From Sabellastarte sp. h YS-2021 (lineage: Eukaryota > Annelida > Polychaeta > Sabellida > Sabellidae), in contig OZ024933.1 of the NCBI GenBank assembly GCA_964017235.1, forward strand, positions 12,403,962 through 12,467,961: a stretch of 64,000 bases of DNA, read 5' to 3'. Under the pieces are notes generated by a model that saw only the letters and a list, made by a program, of their open reading frames with translations, did not search any database and had not been told where the DNA came from. Below, piece by piece: positions 1 to 11,838 of this stretch (positions are counted from its first letter, which is position 1; each line of letters starts with the position of its first letter). The position numbers and the translations under genes were made by a program.

Positions 1-37
1 CCATCTACAACTTCCAAATTGTTACTTTATTTCTCAG

Positions 38-211
38 ATCCACCGGAAATAAGTGTAGAAGGCACCACTACACCTGCTGTAGAGTACACAGAAAGGAACA
101 TAACTTGCAACACAAGTGGCGGAAATCCATCAGATCCAAGGAGCTATAAATACGACTGGATATATAAGGCTACATATGGTGTCTCAACTAAATATATTCC
201 TCTATCACCTG
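38..211 (+). CDS. Receptor exon: first half of an Ig domain
   Basis: This is an internal exon of a cell-surface Ig/FN3 receptor whose upstream exons lie left of the window. The acceptor is tttatttctcag at 26-37 and the donor gtaagaag starts at 212. The frame reads PPEISVEG, then NITC (B-strand cysteine) and YDWIY (C-strand tryptophan), which are the landmarks of an Ig fold. The exon begins with two bases completing a codon and ends after the first base of a codon (phase 1 on both sides). It must be joined to the exon at 641-774, which supplies the F-strand cysteine. The receptor is expected at the plasma membrane with this domain outside; ligand and gene identity are unknown. Confidence 0.8.
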
Positions 212-640
212 GTAAGAAGTATCATAAACTACATGTTCAAGTCACTCTTATGCTGTATGCTTTAATTGATTTTGACAATAAAAAACTTTTTAAAATTAAG
301 TAATCAATGCAATCAATTTTTACTTGCTTTAAATGAAGTGTGTCACATATATATTAAGAGTAAATAAAATTCTAATTGCATTGTTAATTGGATTGCACAA
401 TAAGATTTATTTGATATCTTTTTAAAGATAAACATAATGCCTGAAAAAATACTATATGTCTCTTTGGTAATATTTTTCCTGCAGCAGTATTGCACTGATA
501 TCTCTGTGATTTCACATGCCACTTGTTTCAAGATATTGCATAATATAGGAAAGCTATGTATACAAGTTAAAACACTATCAAAATATAATTCTTTCTGCCT
601 TTTAAAACAAATGTATATTTCATAGTTACTATGTTTCAGG

Positions 641-774
641 AAGTGCTATGACAAACAATGGTAAAATTTTACGACTGAAGGATCTTAGATATAAAGAAAT
701 GGCTGGTACTTACAAGTGTACTGTGACCAGTATTGGTGGACAGAATAGTGGGAGCAGTACTTTGGAAGTGTATT
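641..774 (+). CDS. Receptor exon: second half of the Ig domain
   Basis: The acceptor is actatgtttcag just before 641 and the donor gtaagtcg starts at 775. Joined to the previous exon in phase 1 it reads on without a stop. It holds the Ig F-strand signature EMAGTYKC (the usual D-x-G/A-x-Y-x-C) followed by a G strand ending STLEVY. Together the two exons make one Ig domain of about 100 residues with the normal disulfide pair (NITC and TYKC). The 429-bp intron (212-640) that splits the domain shows no recognisable feature. Confidence 0.8.
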
Positions 775-1990
775 GTAAGTCGTATACTGTAAGCTTACAT
801 AGAAAACATTATACTTGTGTTTGTAACAATCTAACTTGATTGTCAAAAAGTGGATAATGATGGACGGTGAAGCCTACAATATTTTAATATCAAAAGAATG
901 AAATGGGATATTTTTATCAAATGCCATTACCAGTTGGTTATTTATTCAATTTCCTTAGTAGGGGATCAGGGTCCGTCTGGGTTTGCCCATAGCACAATAT
1001 AGCAATATAGAAACCAAGTAGGACTTGGCGTAGGGATAAGGGATAAGTTGTAGGGATCATGTGAGCTAAGGTCTATGCTCTATCAGCATCTTGAGAGCAC
1101 AGCAGTGTTATGATGACTCAAGGAAGGATGTTTTGTCACAGGTTAGAGATGTGTCAAGGTCCTAGTAAGTTCAAAGGTCACACCAGATATCAAGATGAGG
1201 ATTTTTTTATTTTCATAATCAAATTCTGTATAAGTTAAAGACTGGTGCCTCTCATGGGGATGTTCCAGGGGGTCATATTTGTTAGTAGCTGTGGACTTCT
1301 GGATTTTAGGGAGCATTGTTTTCAGTCACACCCCATCTCTTGATTGTGACATTGGTTCCACCTGCCTGGTAACTGTCCTTACGTGTCTCTGTACTGCTAG
1401 AAGTAGTCACTTCCCATCTTGTTCTACACTGTTACAGGATCTGACCCTTTAACCTTTGAGAAACTTCTGAAATTGTAAAATAATTTTGGTACTTAAGAAA
1501 GTGTTCAAATTAGATATATCTTGCAGATTTGCTAGAGAAATATTTTGAAGGTTTACAAAATTTAACTTTTAATATGGGACATTATTACGTAACTTATGTT
1601 GAGGTTATTCAATAGTATTATAGGACATGTGAATTTGTCTCAAATAATCTGGAAACTTCTTCAAAATATATTGGATTTTGGGGGGAAATGTGTTGGAAAC
1701 TTGTGCAACAGTAGCTTAACTAAAAGTCGACAGGGTAGTCGATTCTAATATCTCAGATCTTGTCCTCCTGCCCAGCCAAAACACAAAGATAATTCATGCA
1801 ATCTTTCAGTAGGTCTTGATTATGTTTATCCTCCCTCGAAGGATTCCTGTCGTTTTCATTGGGCGCATACACAACCTGTTCATTTTATAGGCCTGTTACG
1901 TCATCTGCTGGGGTGGGTCTGCAACACCAGACATGTCAAAACAATGTGTGTGACAACCTTCATCTTTTACTCTATTGTGTCCAATAAGAC

Positions 1991-2949
1991 CTAGAATCTA
2001 CTTGCCAGGATCCCTAACACATTTTCCACAACCCTCCTACCTTTGGATATCCCATAGTTTGCTATTTTACTTCCCTTGTAAGTTGTCTTCTGCTGTATGA
2101 TTGCAAATGCCATGGAATCAAGGCAAAGGTGTTGTGGCCCAGCAAGAAATAGTGCAAATCTTTTCCTCCCCTCCAGAGGTGCAGATGGTGGAAGCCCCAA
2201 GGTGCCATCCTGAATCTTCTTCCTCATCTTGCTGGAAATAAATATTTGTATATCTGATGAAGATCAACATAACCCAACATCTTCCCAGAGGAATCTGTAT
2301 TAAGCATCGATTAGTGTTAGCATCACCAGGAAAAAGAATCCCTTGTAGTTGTAATGCTCAATCCCAGATAGATTTCTCTCTTTTTAACGCTGGTATGTTT
2401 TCCATCTAGTGCCCCAATAGCATGGATGACATTCCATGTGATTCTGAACTTCTCTTCCACCCTTTTCCACTCACCCGCATTGGGTAGGGCATATCAAATA
2501 TCCTGGAATTCATCAAAGATGTCCCAGCAAACCTGGGGAAGAATTGCATAAGGTAGTTTAACCAACCAAGCAGCCAGTGATACTGCACGGATGTGTAGTT
2601 TACTCCTTTTGCCAGGTGTCTCAGCATTATTGCTAGTTTCAATCCTACTTCTAAAGGCTTCATAAAATTGGTGACTGACTTGTAGATGTGGTGGTGTATG
2701 TGTTCCTCAATGGGGTGGAAAATGTAGGTGCATCCTGACAAAGTTCTGGTAACCTGTTCTGTCAGTCTGTATTAGCTTGACCAGGAGGGATTTATAGCAT
2801 CCACTTTCTTCTCTTCGATGGATCCAGGACATGACCCAAGGGTTTGGAGGCTTCCTTTTCTCCTGGGTGGTAACTGGGGCTTTGGTGAGGTGCTGGCTGC
2901 AGGAGATCTGCTGAGTTCTGAGTTCAGATTCTTCATTTTCTGTCTGCAA
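1991..2949 (-). pseudogene. PIF/Harbinger DDE transposase pseudogene
   Basis: Read on the minus strand from 2949 to 1991, broken frames follow the order of a Harbinger transposase. The N-terminal part (about 2949-2760) gives NPWVMSWIHRREESGCYKS and NFVRM, the typical start of these proteins. The next part (2741-2406) has FMKPLEVGLKLAIMLRHLA and a degraded WKR...HG segment. The C-terminal part (2227-1991) has DGTLGLP and GRRVVENVLGILASRF, the last DDE block before the final acidic residue. At least two frameshifts separate the parts, so no active enzyme is made. The copy at 53090-54001 is a relative. It lies antisense in a receptor intron. Confidence 0.75.
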
Positions 2950-3045
2950 ATCATTATAAAAATCAAAATCCTGTCAGTGAGGTGAAACGAAATTTTTTTC
3001 ATGTGCTTTTCACTGGATTTTGTACCCGACTTTTCTAATTGACCA

Positions 3046-3098
3046 TAGAGTCAGTTGTATGGTCTACCCCAGTAGAGTCAGTTGTATGGTCTACCCCA
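3046..3098. repeat. 27-bp tandem duplication
   Basis: Two near-identical copies of a unit containing agtcagttgtatggtctacc lie at 3046-3072 and 3073-3098. Nothing suggests a function. Confidence 0.85.
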
Positions 3099-4536
3099 CC
3101 TGATTACAATTTCCAAGCACCAACAAAGTAGAATTTACAAGATGCTGTAAGAGTGATGTAGATATTATAAACTAAAACAGAGTAAAAAACAATGTGACAA
3201 TATCAAGCTACAGGTTACAACCCCTCGTACTGTACAGAAAGGGACGAAGGAATAGTTGATTAGAATGGTGGTGCTTATGGTGCACAATAAACACATCACC
3301 AAAAATAAGAAAAATACAGAAGCCACTGATTGGCTGTATCTCAGTAAACAAATAAATGGAGCCTGATCTGAAGCCAGAATAAGAATAAACAACTCATCTA
3401 GCAGGCCCCTCACAGGCCAGGAAAAGTTGTTTACTTAGTCATTTTCCTTAATGAAGGTTAATGTAAACTCAAAGGCCACATGAAATATCAAATGAGGTCT
3501 GAAGATTTTTTTGTTTTTGTATCCATAAAAGTTTGTATTATGCAAGATTAAAAACTTTGGAAACTGTGAAAAAATACAATTTTCAAGTACTAAGTACAGG
3601 GTCCAAATTCAAAAAGTATGGGGGGAACCTGTGACACATTCTGTGGATATGATCAAACTCCTGAACGGCAATACAGGCCATGTGTCATCACATGTTCTAG
3701 AGATACATGATTCTTGTAAGCCAGACTCACTCCAAACCGGCAAAAGGCATAAAATCCAACAGGGTAAGAGGCCAACCACATGCCCTGGGAAAATTGGAAA
3801 GGGAGAAGATGAAATTCTTTAACACTTTGGGAGAGATAGCATTTATGTGTAGGCATTCTAGAAAATCCATGGTTAAATGAACTGAAGGTTAGCAAGATAA
3901 GCTTATTAATAACACAAATGACAGATAAGTGCTGACATGGGTGTGATCAGTTATAGTGCAGATGGCCTGAATGCTTGTCTGCCAACTGGGAAAAATAAAT
4001 CAAGGATTTTCAAATAAAAGGTATGAACTCGTGTCAAATGTGAAGTTTGTATCCTATCCCAGTTATAACTGTTCATAAGGTCATTCAATATTTTCATGTT
4101 TAATTTACTGTCAGGGTAAAGTATTTGTATAGTGTCTCCCCTGCTAGTTTTGGCATACATTACATGTTTGAAGGAAAGTCAATGGGCTGCAAGCAGCCAA
4201 AAATTTCTGATGCAAAATGTCAAAAACATGTCTTTTGTTTTACTGAGCTAAACTCAAAGTTGGGGTTTTATCTCCCCTTCAACAGCCAGGGTAGCACTGG
4301 GACATGTCTTCATCATTAGATTGATTAGATGCCAAAGCATCAGAGTCCCACTGAAAGACCCAACCCCTAGACAATAAGCTAGCTCACAAGGCTTATATAT
4401 GAGACTTTTTACACCTCAAAGGGAGCTGATTGTCATGTAATATCTTGTAGATTCAAACATTCAGATTATCCCGACTGGGCAGTTGCGGAGAATATACACC
4501 ATGGAGAAAAATATTAGTTTTTTGTGCTTATTTCAG

Positions 4537-4842
4537 TTGCAGCAAAATTAGAAAATACAGCTAAAGACATGATTGTGTACACTTCATTGGGATCAGCGGT
4601 AAATCTGATGGTGGAATTCCTTATGAATCCTGTCAGTAACTATGATATTTACTGGTCCTTGGGTGCTTCAGCGATACGAGATAATGTCAGAAATACAGTA
4701 ATAAAGAAGCATGTCAAGACCACTTACTTCATCTTAAATGTAACCAACCAACAGCTGGGAAACTACAGAGTACCAGTCTTCAACTGGGCCCTCCCGAGTG
4801 AGCAAAACGAAGTCATATTCAATGTGAAACTAAAATTGAGAG
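4537..4842 (+). CDS. Receptor exon: Ig-like domain lacking the canonical cysteines
   Basis: This is a 102-codon exon with acceptor tgcttatttcag (AG at 4535-4536) and donor gtaagtta starting at 4843, phase 1 on both sides. The layout is Ig-like: a B-strand-like NLMVEF, a tryptophan in YDIYW, then LNVTNQQLGNYRV in the place of the D-x-G-x-Y-x-C stretch and a closing strand near VIFNVKLKLR. Neither the B-strand nor the F-strand cysteine is present, so a disulfide-free Ig domain is inferred. One N-glycosylation sequon (NVT) is visible. It sits between the Ig domain and the FN3 domain of the same protein. Assignment to the Ig fold is moderate; the exon itself is well supported. Confidence 0.7.
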
Positions 4843-4900
4843 GTAAGTTAAGTAGGGCCATTACATTTCTGGGCGAATTTCAAATTTAACCAAAGACATG

Positions 4901-4945
4901 ATTCTAATTCTAATAGGACTTTTATAGCGCTTAATCTCTGTCAAA
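4901..4945 (-). mobile_element. 3' tail fragment of a CR1-like LINE
   Basis: On the minus strand this short piece reads gattaagcgctataaaag, the same 3' end seen in the LINE at 41.8-45.1 kb (near 45030) and in the minus-strand LINE near 15490. It is a severely 5'-truncated copy directly after the Ig-like exon. The rest of the 4843-5674 intron is featureless to me. Confidence 0.6.
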
Positions 4946-5674
4946 AGAGATCATAATGTTATGACACATTTGCGGAACAAAAATATGAAAATTACATAAA
5001 TACAATAATGCTTAGGTAGTTTTTGAATCCAAATTATTTAATATTACATGAGCTCTTATGTGTCTAGACCTTTACGACTTGCATGACAAATATACAATAC
5101 ACAATGTGTCAAAGTTTTATGCTTTTGAGCAGGGTTTTCACAATTAGAGGTATAATCAACTATGACACTTGGGTATGCTGACATGAAAGCGAAGGGCTTA
5201 ATATATTTTCCGCATTTTTCATAAAGAGGGCTAAAGTAGTTTAAAAACAACAAAATAGATATTGGATTTTATACTAGTAGAAACTCTAACTGGACTTTCC
5301 GCAAAGTCTAGGTTGGTAGAGACTATCATTACAATAAAAATACAGTGGATAACCGAAACAATGTGCATGGATTATGACATATTGTGTAAACATCACATTA
5401 TACCTAGGGGTTCATCTCTGGATTCGACTAGCTGAAGCTAACTTATATACCTTAGCAAAATTATCAAAACCACCATCTCATGACCATTTCAAGAATTACA
5501 TTCTTGATCCAATTTATGAAAACTTGTGCCATGGCACCTGCCTGTTGGTTATTTGGGGGAGTTCAGTATCCATAATATATTCTTGGCCATTACCTTGGTC
5601 ATATGTTACAGATTATACACAGATCTAACATTTGTAATTTGGTATTACCATTGTAAATATCTGCTGCATTTTAG

Positions 5675-5980
5675 GTCCCCCAGAAAAACCTATGAATGTT
5701 GTTGTTCTATCAAAGTCTGAAAATCACATCACAGTTGCTTGGGAAGCTGGGTTTAATGGTGGCTTTGAACAGCATTTTAAAGTTCTCTATCGACAAAAGG
5801 GCCAGGTGAATTTCCAAGAAAGCCTGAACAGCATCAGCAGCCATAAAACTGGACAGAGTATCAATTACACAATAGATGGACTTAAGCCAAAGAAGGAGTA
5901 TGAAATCATTATTGTTGCCATAAATAAATCCAGCAGAGGATCTCAGTCTCAAGCTGCTATGCTAACAGTGACAACTGAAG
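5675..5980 (+). CDS. Receptor exon: fibronectin type III domain
   Basis: The acceptor is ctgctgcattttag (AG at 5673-5674) and the donor gtaaacttat starts at 5981, phase 1 on both sides. The 102-codon product begins GPPEKP, has the FN3 core tryptophan in ITVAWEAG, a C strand with FKVLYRQKG, the F-strand signature GLKPKKEYEIIIVAINK, and ends LTVTTEG. This is a whole FN3 module in one exon, which is common in receptors built by exon shuffling. One FN3 domain following Ig domains and preceding a transmembrane helix resembles the nephrin type of architecture, but many adhesion receptors share it, so no gene name is given. Confidence 0.88.
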
Positions 5981-6770
5981 GTAAACTTATAATTGACAAT
6001 ATCAGTTATAAGTTACAATAATATCTGGTGTATCTGCTTTCCAAATCTACAAAGCTTAACCAGCACCGTGTTTATGATGAATTTTACAACAAAACACATT
6101 TCACTATTTTGGGGCATATTATTTACAAAAAAAACCAATCAAATTATTGATGCAACATGTTTTACCTTTACTTGACTTGTCATGGTGGATCAGCAAAATG
6201 TCAAACATGTTTGATCCCCCGAACCTCCACTACTTTGTTTGCTCCCCTGACCCTTTGTATCCAGTCCTTGGCTCTGCTCACCTTGAAACTATCCTGTTGT
6301 GGATATCTACGGCTTCTTATTCACACATCCCTACGTGTCCTATACTGTTACTGTCTTGTTTGTAAGAACTTCCCAGCTTGGCTAAGTACCTGGATACCAG
6401 CTTCTGATAGGCTGTCTGTACCAACTGGTCATACTTGAAAGGAAACGGTCTACCATTACTGATATAACATGGATACCTGCCGGGAAGTGTCCCAGTCTTC
6501 ACCTGTAGTGTCGGCAACATCTGAGCAAGACAAGCTGGGAGTAAAGACCATTACAGCAACAGACAAGTCAAGATGGCCTCATTTTATTGACCCATGGCTT
6601 GTCAGCTGTAAAATGTGTGACTATATAAGATGAGTCGGTTTGCGCAATGCATCATTTAGAATCTACCATCTGACAGATTACACCTGGCACCTTTTAAGAT
6701 AGGTTTTTGTATTTTTTTACAACTACGAATTGTGTTGAGATACAAGTTGGGCTGACTTGCGATTAAGATT

Positions 6771-7480
6771 TTGTTTATGTTTTTTACTAAACACTACTGC
6801 TTTTACAAAGAAACATTGATAGCAGAGATACAGATGAGGAGGGAGGAGAGGGAGGAAAGAGAATGGGAGGAAGAGGCACAAAGCAGTGGGGGAAGCCACG
6901 AGGGATGGAACTTCATACTCAGCACAGGAGGAAGTGGCCGAAAAGCATCCAAAGAGAGACAAAAGTGACACACAAAAATGGATACAGAAGCTGGAGGAGA
7001 GGCACAAAAAGGGACACATATCTACCTGAGAAAAGATGCTATAGTGGACTTTGTGAATGACCTCGAGGAGTTGTGCAATAAGATTAATGAACATATTAAG
7101 GACAAAGCAAGGAACGCTTGCCTTAGGGCGAGGTTTGCCAACAGTTGAAAACCATGTCGTCATCATTTCTCAGGAGACAACAAGAACAGCTACTGCTTGG
7201 CATCTGAGGTGGCGGCCTTTGAAGATAAAGACTTTCAAACAGTCAGAAACAAGACTCTGAACTCCTAAGCAGCATTCAAAGCAGGACAGTGAAAAAACTT
7301 TCAGCCCCAGCAGCCACAGCTTCAACTTTAACATTTGTGCCACAGATATTTCTGCAGCCACAGCAACCAGCACCAGCTGCAAGTGAATACATCTTAACCA
7401 CATCAGAGATTCAGATGCCATCAAGTCAGGTCATCCAACCCTCTCAGCAGAAACAAGTGGCAACAGAGGGCAGCTGACTT
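6771..7480 (+). pseudogene. Harbinger-associated SANT/MADF-like DNA-binding protein, decayed
   Basis: Broken plus-strand frames encode an Arg/Glu-rich start (RREEREEREWEEE), then near 7026-7146 the segment DAIVDFVNDLEELCNKINEH followed by KDKARNACLRARFANS. This resembles the Myb/SANT-like accessory protein of Harbinger transposons, which helps the transposase bind DNA. A Gln/Pro/Ser-rich tail follows (7289-7480 and on to about 7740). Stops and frameshifts interrupt it. A truncated transposase N terminus lies head-on at 8118-8396, which matches the two-gene organisation of the family. Confidence 0.5.
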
Positions 7481-8117
7481 CCTTCCTAGTAGTTGAAGAC
7501 CAACAGGCCAGGCCTTCAAGACTGCTTACTTTCAGACCGACCCTGATAATGCAGTTCAACCCACCATCAGTTGCCTCTGCCATAGTGGAAGAAAGTCAAC
7601 ACAACATATCAGGACTCTCAGGCTTCTTTGGGAGTCTACAATCAGGGCTAAGCTACCAACAGACTGACACACTGCTGATGATTTTACCATCTGACCTGCA
7701 ACCTAAAGCTGCCTTTCGTCCAACCACCACAACATAGCAACAACATCAGCAGCAACCAGCACATTGTCAGCCTCCTCCTCAGACAGCCGACACAAAACAG
7801 TAGCATCAGTAGAAACACTACACTTGAGTACAATCCATCATTTTCAGGACCACTGCTGTTAAACATTTAAAGGTCCCTTTTAGGACCACTTGAATCTTCC
7901 TAAATCAATTAATATCTACATGTGCAAAAAGAAATCCCAAAACAAGAAGCATTACACTCCCACACCAAACACTTCCTGCTCCCGAACATAGAAAATAAAT
8001 GAGTGAATGAATATAAAAGTGAAAAAAAATTTAAAGAGATATAATGCTTCAAATTATTCAACAATGGACTTTGAACTTTGGATTGGTTTTTATTTGGAAA
8101 TTTGAGCCACACCAGCT

Positions 8118-8396
8118 TTAAAAAAAGTTCTTGGAATAACTGGGTAGTCCTGAAAAGGACTGATAGATGCCAGCTTCTTCTATCAGAAGGATATTTGGTT
8201 CAGTCATCTGGGGCCTGGCTGGGCTTGTTTCTGTTGGGCTGGCTGTAGGGCAGGTGCTGGTTTTTTGGTTTGGTTGTGTCCTTTTCTGTCTACAAGTCAC
8301 GATGAAAATTAAAATATTAAACTCAATAGAAACAAAAGTACATTGAGCTTCTGGAGAATCTCTCTGATGTAGAGCTGGCATCTTTGCAGTGACCAA
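8118..8396 (-). pseudogene. Truncated Harbinger transposase N terminus
   Basis: On the minus strand the frame passes a splice-acceptor-like site (gacttgtag) and reads TCRQKRTQPNQK, then EEAGIYQSFSGLPSYSKNF. The start parallels the segment at 2772-3002 (CRQKMKN...), which precedes the transposase there. The rest of the enzyme is missing. It pairs with the SANT-like remnant at 6771-7480, but the assignment is weak by itself. Confidence 0.4.
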
Positions 8397-9434
8397 TGAT
8401 GATTTGACAGCCAGAGTGGGTTTATATAGTGTGGATTTGATTCAGACTCTCAATCATGACTCCAAGAATTAATCAGTCCAGTCAGGATGGGTCAGAAAAA
8501 TGCTCCAGTCCTGTTGGTTTGTCAGTATGGCTTGTCTGTTCTTGATACGGCTTGTCTGTTAGGGGTTTGCAGCTTGACCTGGTAGTTTCCACCCTTGTCA
8601 TGGAGAAAATCATCCCAACCTCTAGTCAGGTCAGTATCTTGATCCAGGAAGTACTACACCATGTCGGGATATCAAACCAACCTCATCATTTTTGCTTGTT
8701 TTTTTCTGGATTCTGGTCCCTGATCCCCATTTTTTTCAACCAACCCTAGAGACTTCGAATCAGTTATATTGTCAGCCCCACTAAACACTCCATAGGATTT
8801 AACAGAGTTTAGCATCTTGTTGGAAAATTATACATTTAGCTATTAATAGCCACACCAATTCCACAGATATCCCAATAGTTCACCCACCTTAGCATATAAC
8901 TACCCAGTGTATCCATGGTATCTATATACTGACCCATGCCTATGGGATAATGATTATTGAAATAGTTTCTGATGTTACACCTTGGAGTCTGTCTTGAGCA
9001 GAGATAAAGCACTATAAACGTCTAAAATTAAATATAATACAAAACTTTTGGCAAATCATCTGATCTTTTAAAATGGCTGATTTCACTGACCAAAGTCTCC
9101 CCCCAAAATTGAATTTAGTTCCATTTAGTCCAAGATTAAATTGTTCTTCGCAATTCAGTACTTAGCTGAGATGATTTAAAGAACCACCACAAGTCATAAC
9201 GAACATTTAGCTAGAGGTACTACCGCATGAAAGATAGCTTACCAGGAACTTTCGATTTACATAACTTGGTCCTATTGGTGGAGAAAGAAAGGTATGAGGT
9301 TCAGTCCCAAGGAAAAAGTCGCTTCAGAGGGAAGAGGGATGGGGTTGTTAGCATCTGAGTAGGACCTACCACGTTGAAGACTATGTTGGGCAAGGTGACA
9401 AGTTCCTAAATATGTAACCAAATGGTGGAATTGA

Positions 9435-9850
9435 TGAACAGCCACTACAGGGCCCAAATGGAAGAGCTTTGAATCAGCCCTGGCCACATGCTACAAATAA
9501 AAGTATGTGAAGGTATTGTGGGTTTCCAGTGGCAGGCTGATAATAACTGTTTTAAGGAGACCCTATAATACTTTAGAAGCATCCAAGGCCTAACATCGTG
9601 GGTTTTAAACCGTTGTAGAGCAAAACCTGCTGATAGGAGAGCTCATAGCATAGGATCAGAGTCTGCTTGTTTCATCATGAGATATCAGCAGGAGAGATAT
9701 CTTTCTTGAAGCCTTTCTTGAAGGGAACAAGACTTGCTCTTTGTTCTGCCTGAGGTCTGTACAGTTACATACTACTCTAACTGGATATAGAGCCAAGTTT
9801 ACCTTGGTTAATTTATCCAGAGTTGGGTCCAGGGCAGGAATAAAAAAACT
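9435..9850 (-). pseudogene. DIRS tyrosine recombinase, C-terminal part
   Basis: Minus-strand reading across frames gives, in order, a degraded segment matching the family's LFVSF-KKGF-KDI region, KTHDVRPWMLLKYY, SLKQLLSACHWK, HTFTYFYL and finally ARADSKLFHLGPVVAVHQ. The LSACHWK block and the FxLGPVVA ending are typical of canonical DIRS recombinases. The copy at 57240-57600 has SLEQVLSACH in the same place. Frameshifts and stops make it non-functional. Confidence 0.7.
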
Positions 9851-10686
9851 GGGCTCCCCTATTCTGCTTCATCTTTGGCCAGTTGATTATTTGAAAGAAA
9901 AACGGATGCGACACTTTACACCAGTCTGTCTGGTATCTGATGGTTTTGTTGAGCCAAGCATGGATCTCACTCCTGTGTTTGCCAGAAAACCAGGGCAAAC
10001 AGGAGGATAGTCTGGAAGATCAAATGTTTCAAGGAGGCCTCTTTAATGGGTTCTAAAGGAATCTTAGACTGATGAAGTACCAGGGAAAGGTCCCTTAGGT
10101 CTGTCTCTGTGGAATTGTTGAAGCTATTGGAGAGATAAGTGAGTCCCCAGTTTTTGCTATGGCTGATCTATAGCCAACAATAGCATTTGGCTGCAGCTTC
10201 CTCTCCTGGAACAGACACAGAAGAAAGACGACTATGGATTAGACGGGTGGAGCACTGAAGTCTACCTGATTTACTGGCCCCATTTGTTTAGAAAGATGGC
10301 CCAATTTACTTTATAGACTGATCTTGTTGAGCTCTTTGGGGAGTTTAAAGTTGTGGTGTCACTGTCCTGCTCCTTTGGAACTGAGGCTGTTAGAGCCAGT
10401 CATGGATATTTATTTTTGACAGCTTCTTGTGTGGAATGTGAAACCTTCAGTCAGCAGATTGGGTAAGTTAGACAGGAAGCAAACAGGATGACTCTGCATA
10501 GATATTCCCTTAATTTCGCCTTACTTTACCCATTGCAACTACTGGTGTGAAGGCACTGGGGTCCAGATTCTATTAAAGACAGAAGACAGACTGGGTTCAT
10601 CCACTCCCCACACTAGGGAGTCTCAAAATGATTAAAAACACCTGAGGTAGGTGCCATCTGTTGCATATCACTTCGAATGATCTGAA

Positions 10687-10929
10687 TCAGTCTAGATAAC
10701 TTCTACGATATTCTACAACCCTGAAATGGAGCACCAGGACAGAGTTCTCCATGGTAGGGCACAAAGTGGGCCCAACCTTGGGTATTGCTCCTTGTTTATG
10801 TAGGCAACAACTGTAGTGTTGTTTGTTGCTATGAGGAGAATATTTTCTAAGGTTTTGAAACTCATTTAGGGCCGAGAAGACTGCCTTTAGTTCCAGGTAC
10901 TTTGAAAGTAACTTGCTTTCTGACAGCAA
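10687..10929 (-). pseudogene. DIRS RNase H domain, decayed
   Basis: The minus-strand frame carries SESKLLSKYLELKAVFSAL, matching the conserved ELxA block of DIRS RNase H. The catalytic aspartate region after it is degraded, but LHKQGAIPKVGPTLC, the stretch that normally follows the DN motif, is still readable. The reading is open for 80 codons yet frameshifted relative to its neighbours. Confidence 0.6.
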
Positions 10930-11792
10930 ACAAGACCCTCTTGCAGTGAACTCTGCTGAGTGAGCTCATGTGACATCTCTTGATGAATCTGTAAAGATCT
11001 GTACAACATATTTGAGTGTGTGTAAGTGGGTGACCTTGAAGTAGATTGGATTCGTGGAGCCTCTATTTAAAGTGGGGATGGATAGATTTTGGTATCACCC
11101 TTTCTACAGATTCGGGGATCCTTCAGTGATTTTTAAGATGCCTCCTTATCACCTCATATGGAGTCCGAACTGGATTTATTTGTCTGTAGCTGTCAACTGG
11201 TCTATTAGGAAAGTGACAACTGGGTTGGCGAGACAATTCTGATTTTTAAAGCTTAAGGCCTGTCAATGCTCCAGGGTTGGCTTGACTTTGACCTCATTGT
11301 TAAAGGCTATACCTGTTGGTATACAAAATTCCTACTTGGAAGATTCATATGACCTTGAGGTCGGTCCCCAGAGCACCCCATGGTTTCCAAAACTGCAGTA
11401 GTCTTGCTCCTAAAGACAGTTTAGGAACGGGACATTTGAGCAGGTTAGACAACTGATTTAAACACAAAACACCATTTACAGAACATGCATTTTAATTATG
11501 AACATTTTGTGAATTGAACACACATAAGTAAATTGTCATTTAAATGTAGTCTGAGTTTTGGCTGGTCTAGATGAGTAGTTGGAGGCCTTACCCACACCTT
11601 TTTTGTTCTGACCATGTGTACTGAAAGTCTTCCAGGCTGCTTCTTCAGAACTATGGCCCGTGTCCTGTGAAGACTGGGCAGAGTGTGCATAAGGGTGAAC
11701 ATGCCTATTCTTAGTTGATCAACTTGATGTAGTCGCTGATATTTTGTCCTCAGATTTCCTGATTACAGAGTCAAGAGTGGGCAGATGTTCTG

Positions 11793-11838
11793 GGGACTTA
11801 GTGTTAAGTCGGCATGGGACTTAGTGTTAAGTCGGCAT
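11793..11838. repeat. 23-bp tandem duplication
   Basis: Two perfect adjacent copies of gggacttagtgttaagtcgg plus cat (11793-11815 and 11816-11838) lie inside the decayed DIRS element. This looks like a small slippage event. Confidence 0.9.

Larger units (their letters stand above)
775..4536 (+). other. Receptor intron (3.8 kb)
   Basis: This intron holds a minus-strand Harbinger transposase pseudogene (about 1991-2949) and a short 27-bp tandem duplication. The stretches 860-1990 and 3100-4536 show no ORF, RNA gene or repeat I can name. Confidence 0.6.

Noticed and set aside
6723-7166. 147-codon minus-strand ORF rich in Leu/Phe/Ser
   Set aside because: It is the complement of the Arg/Glu-rich plus-strand SANT-like remnant; its hydrophobic look is a by-product.
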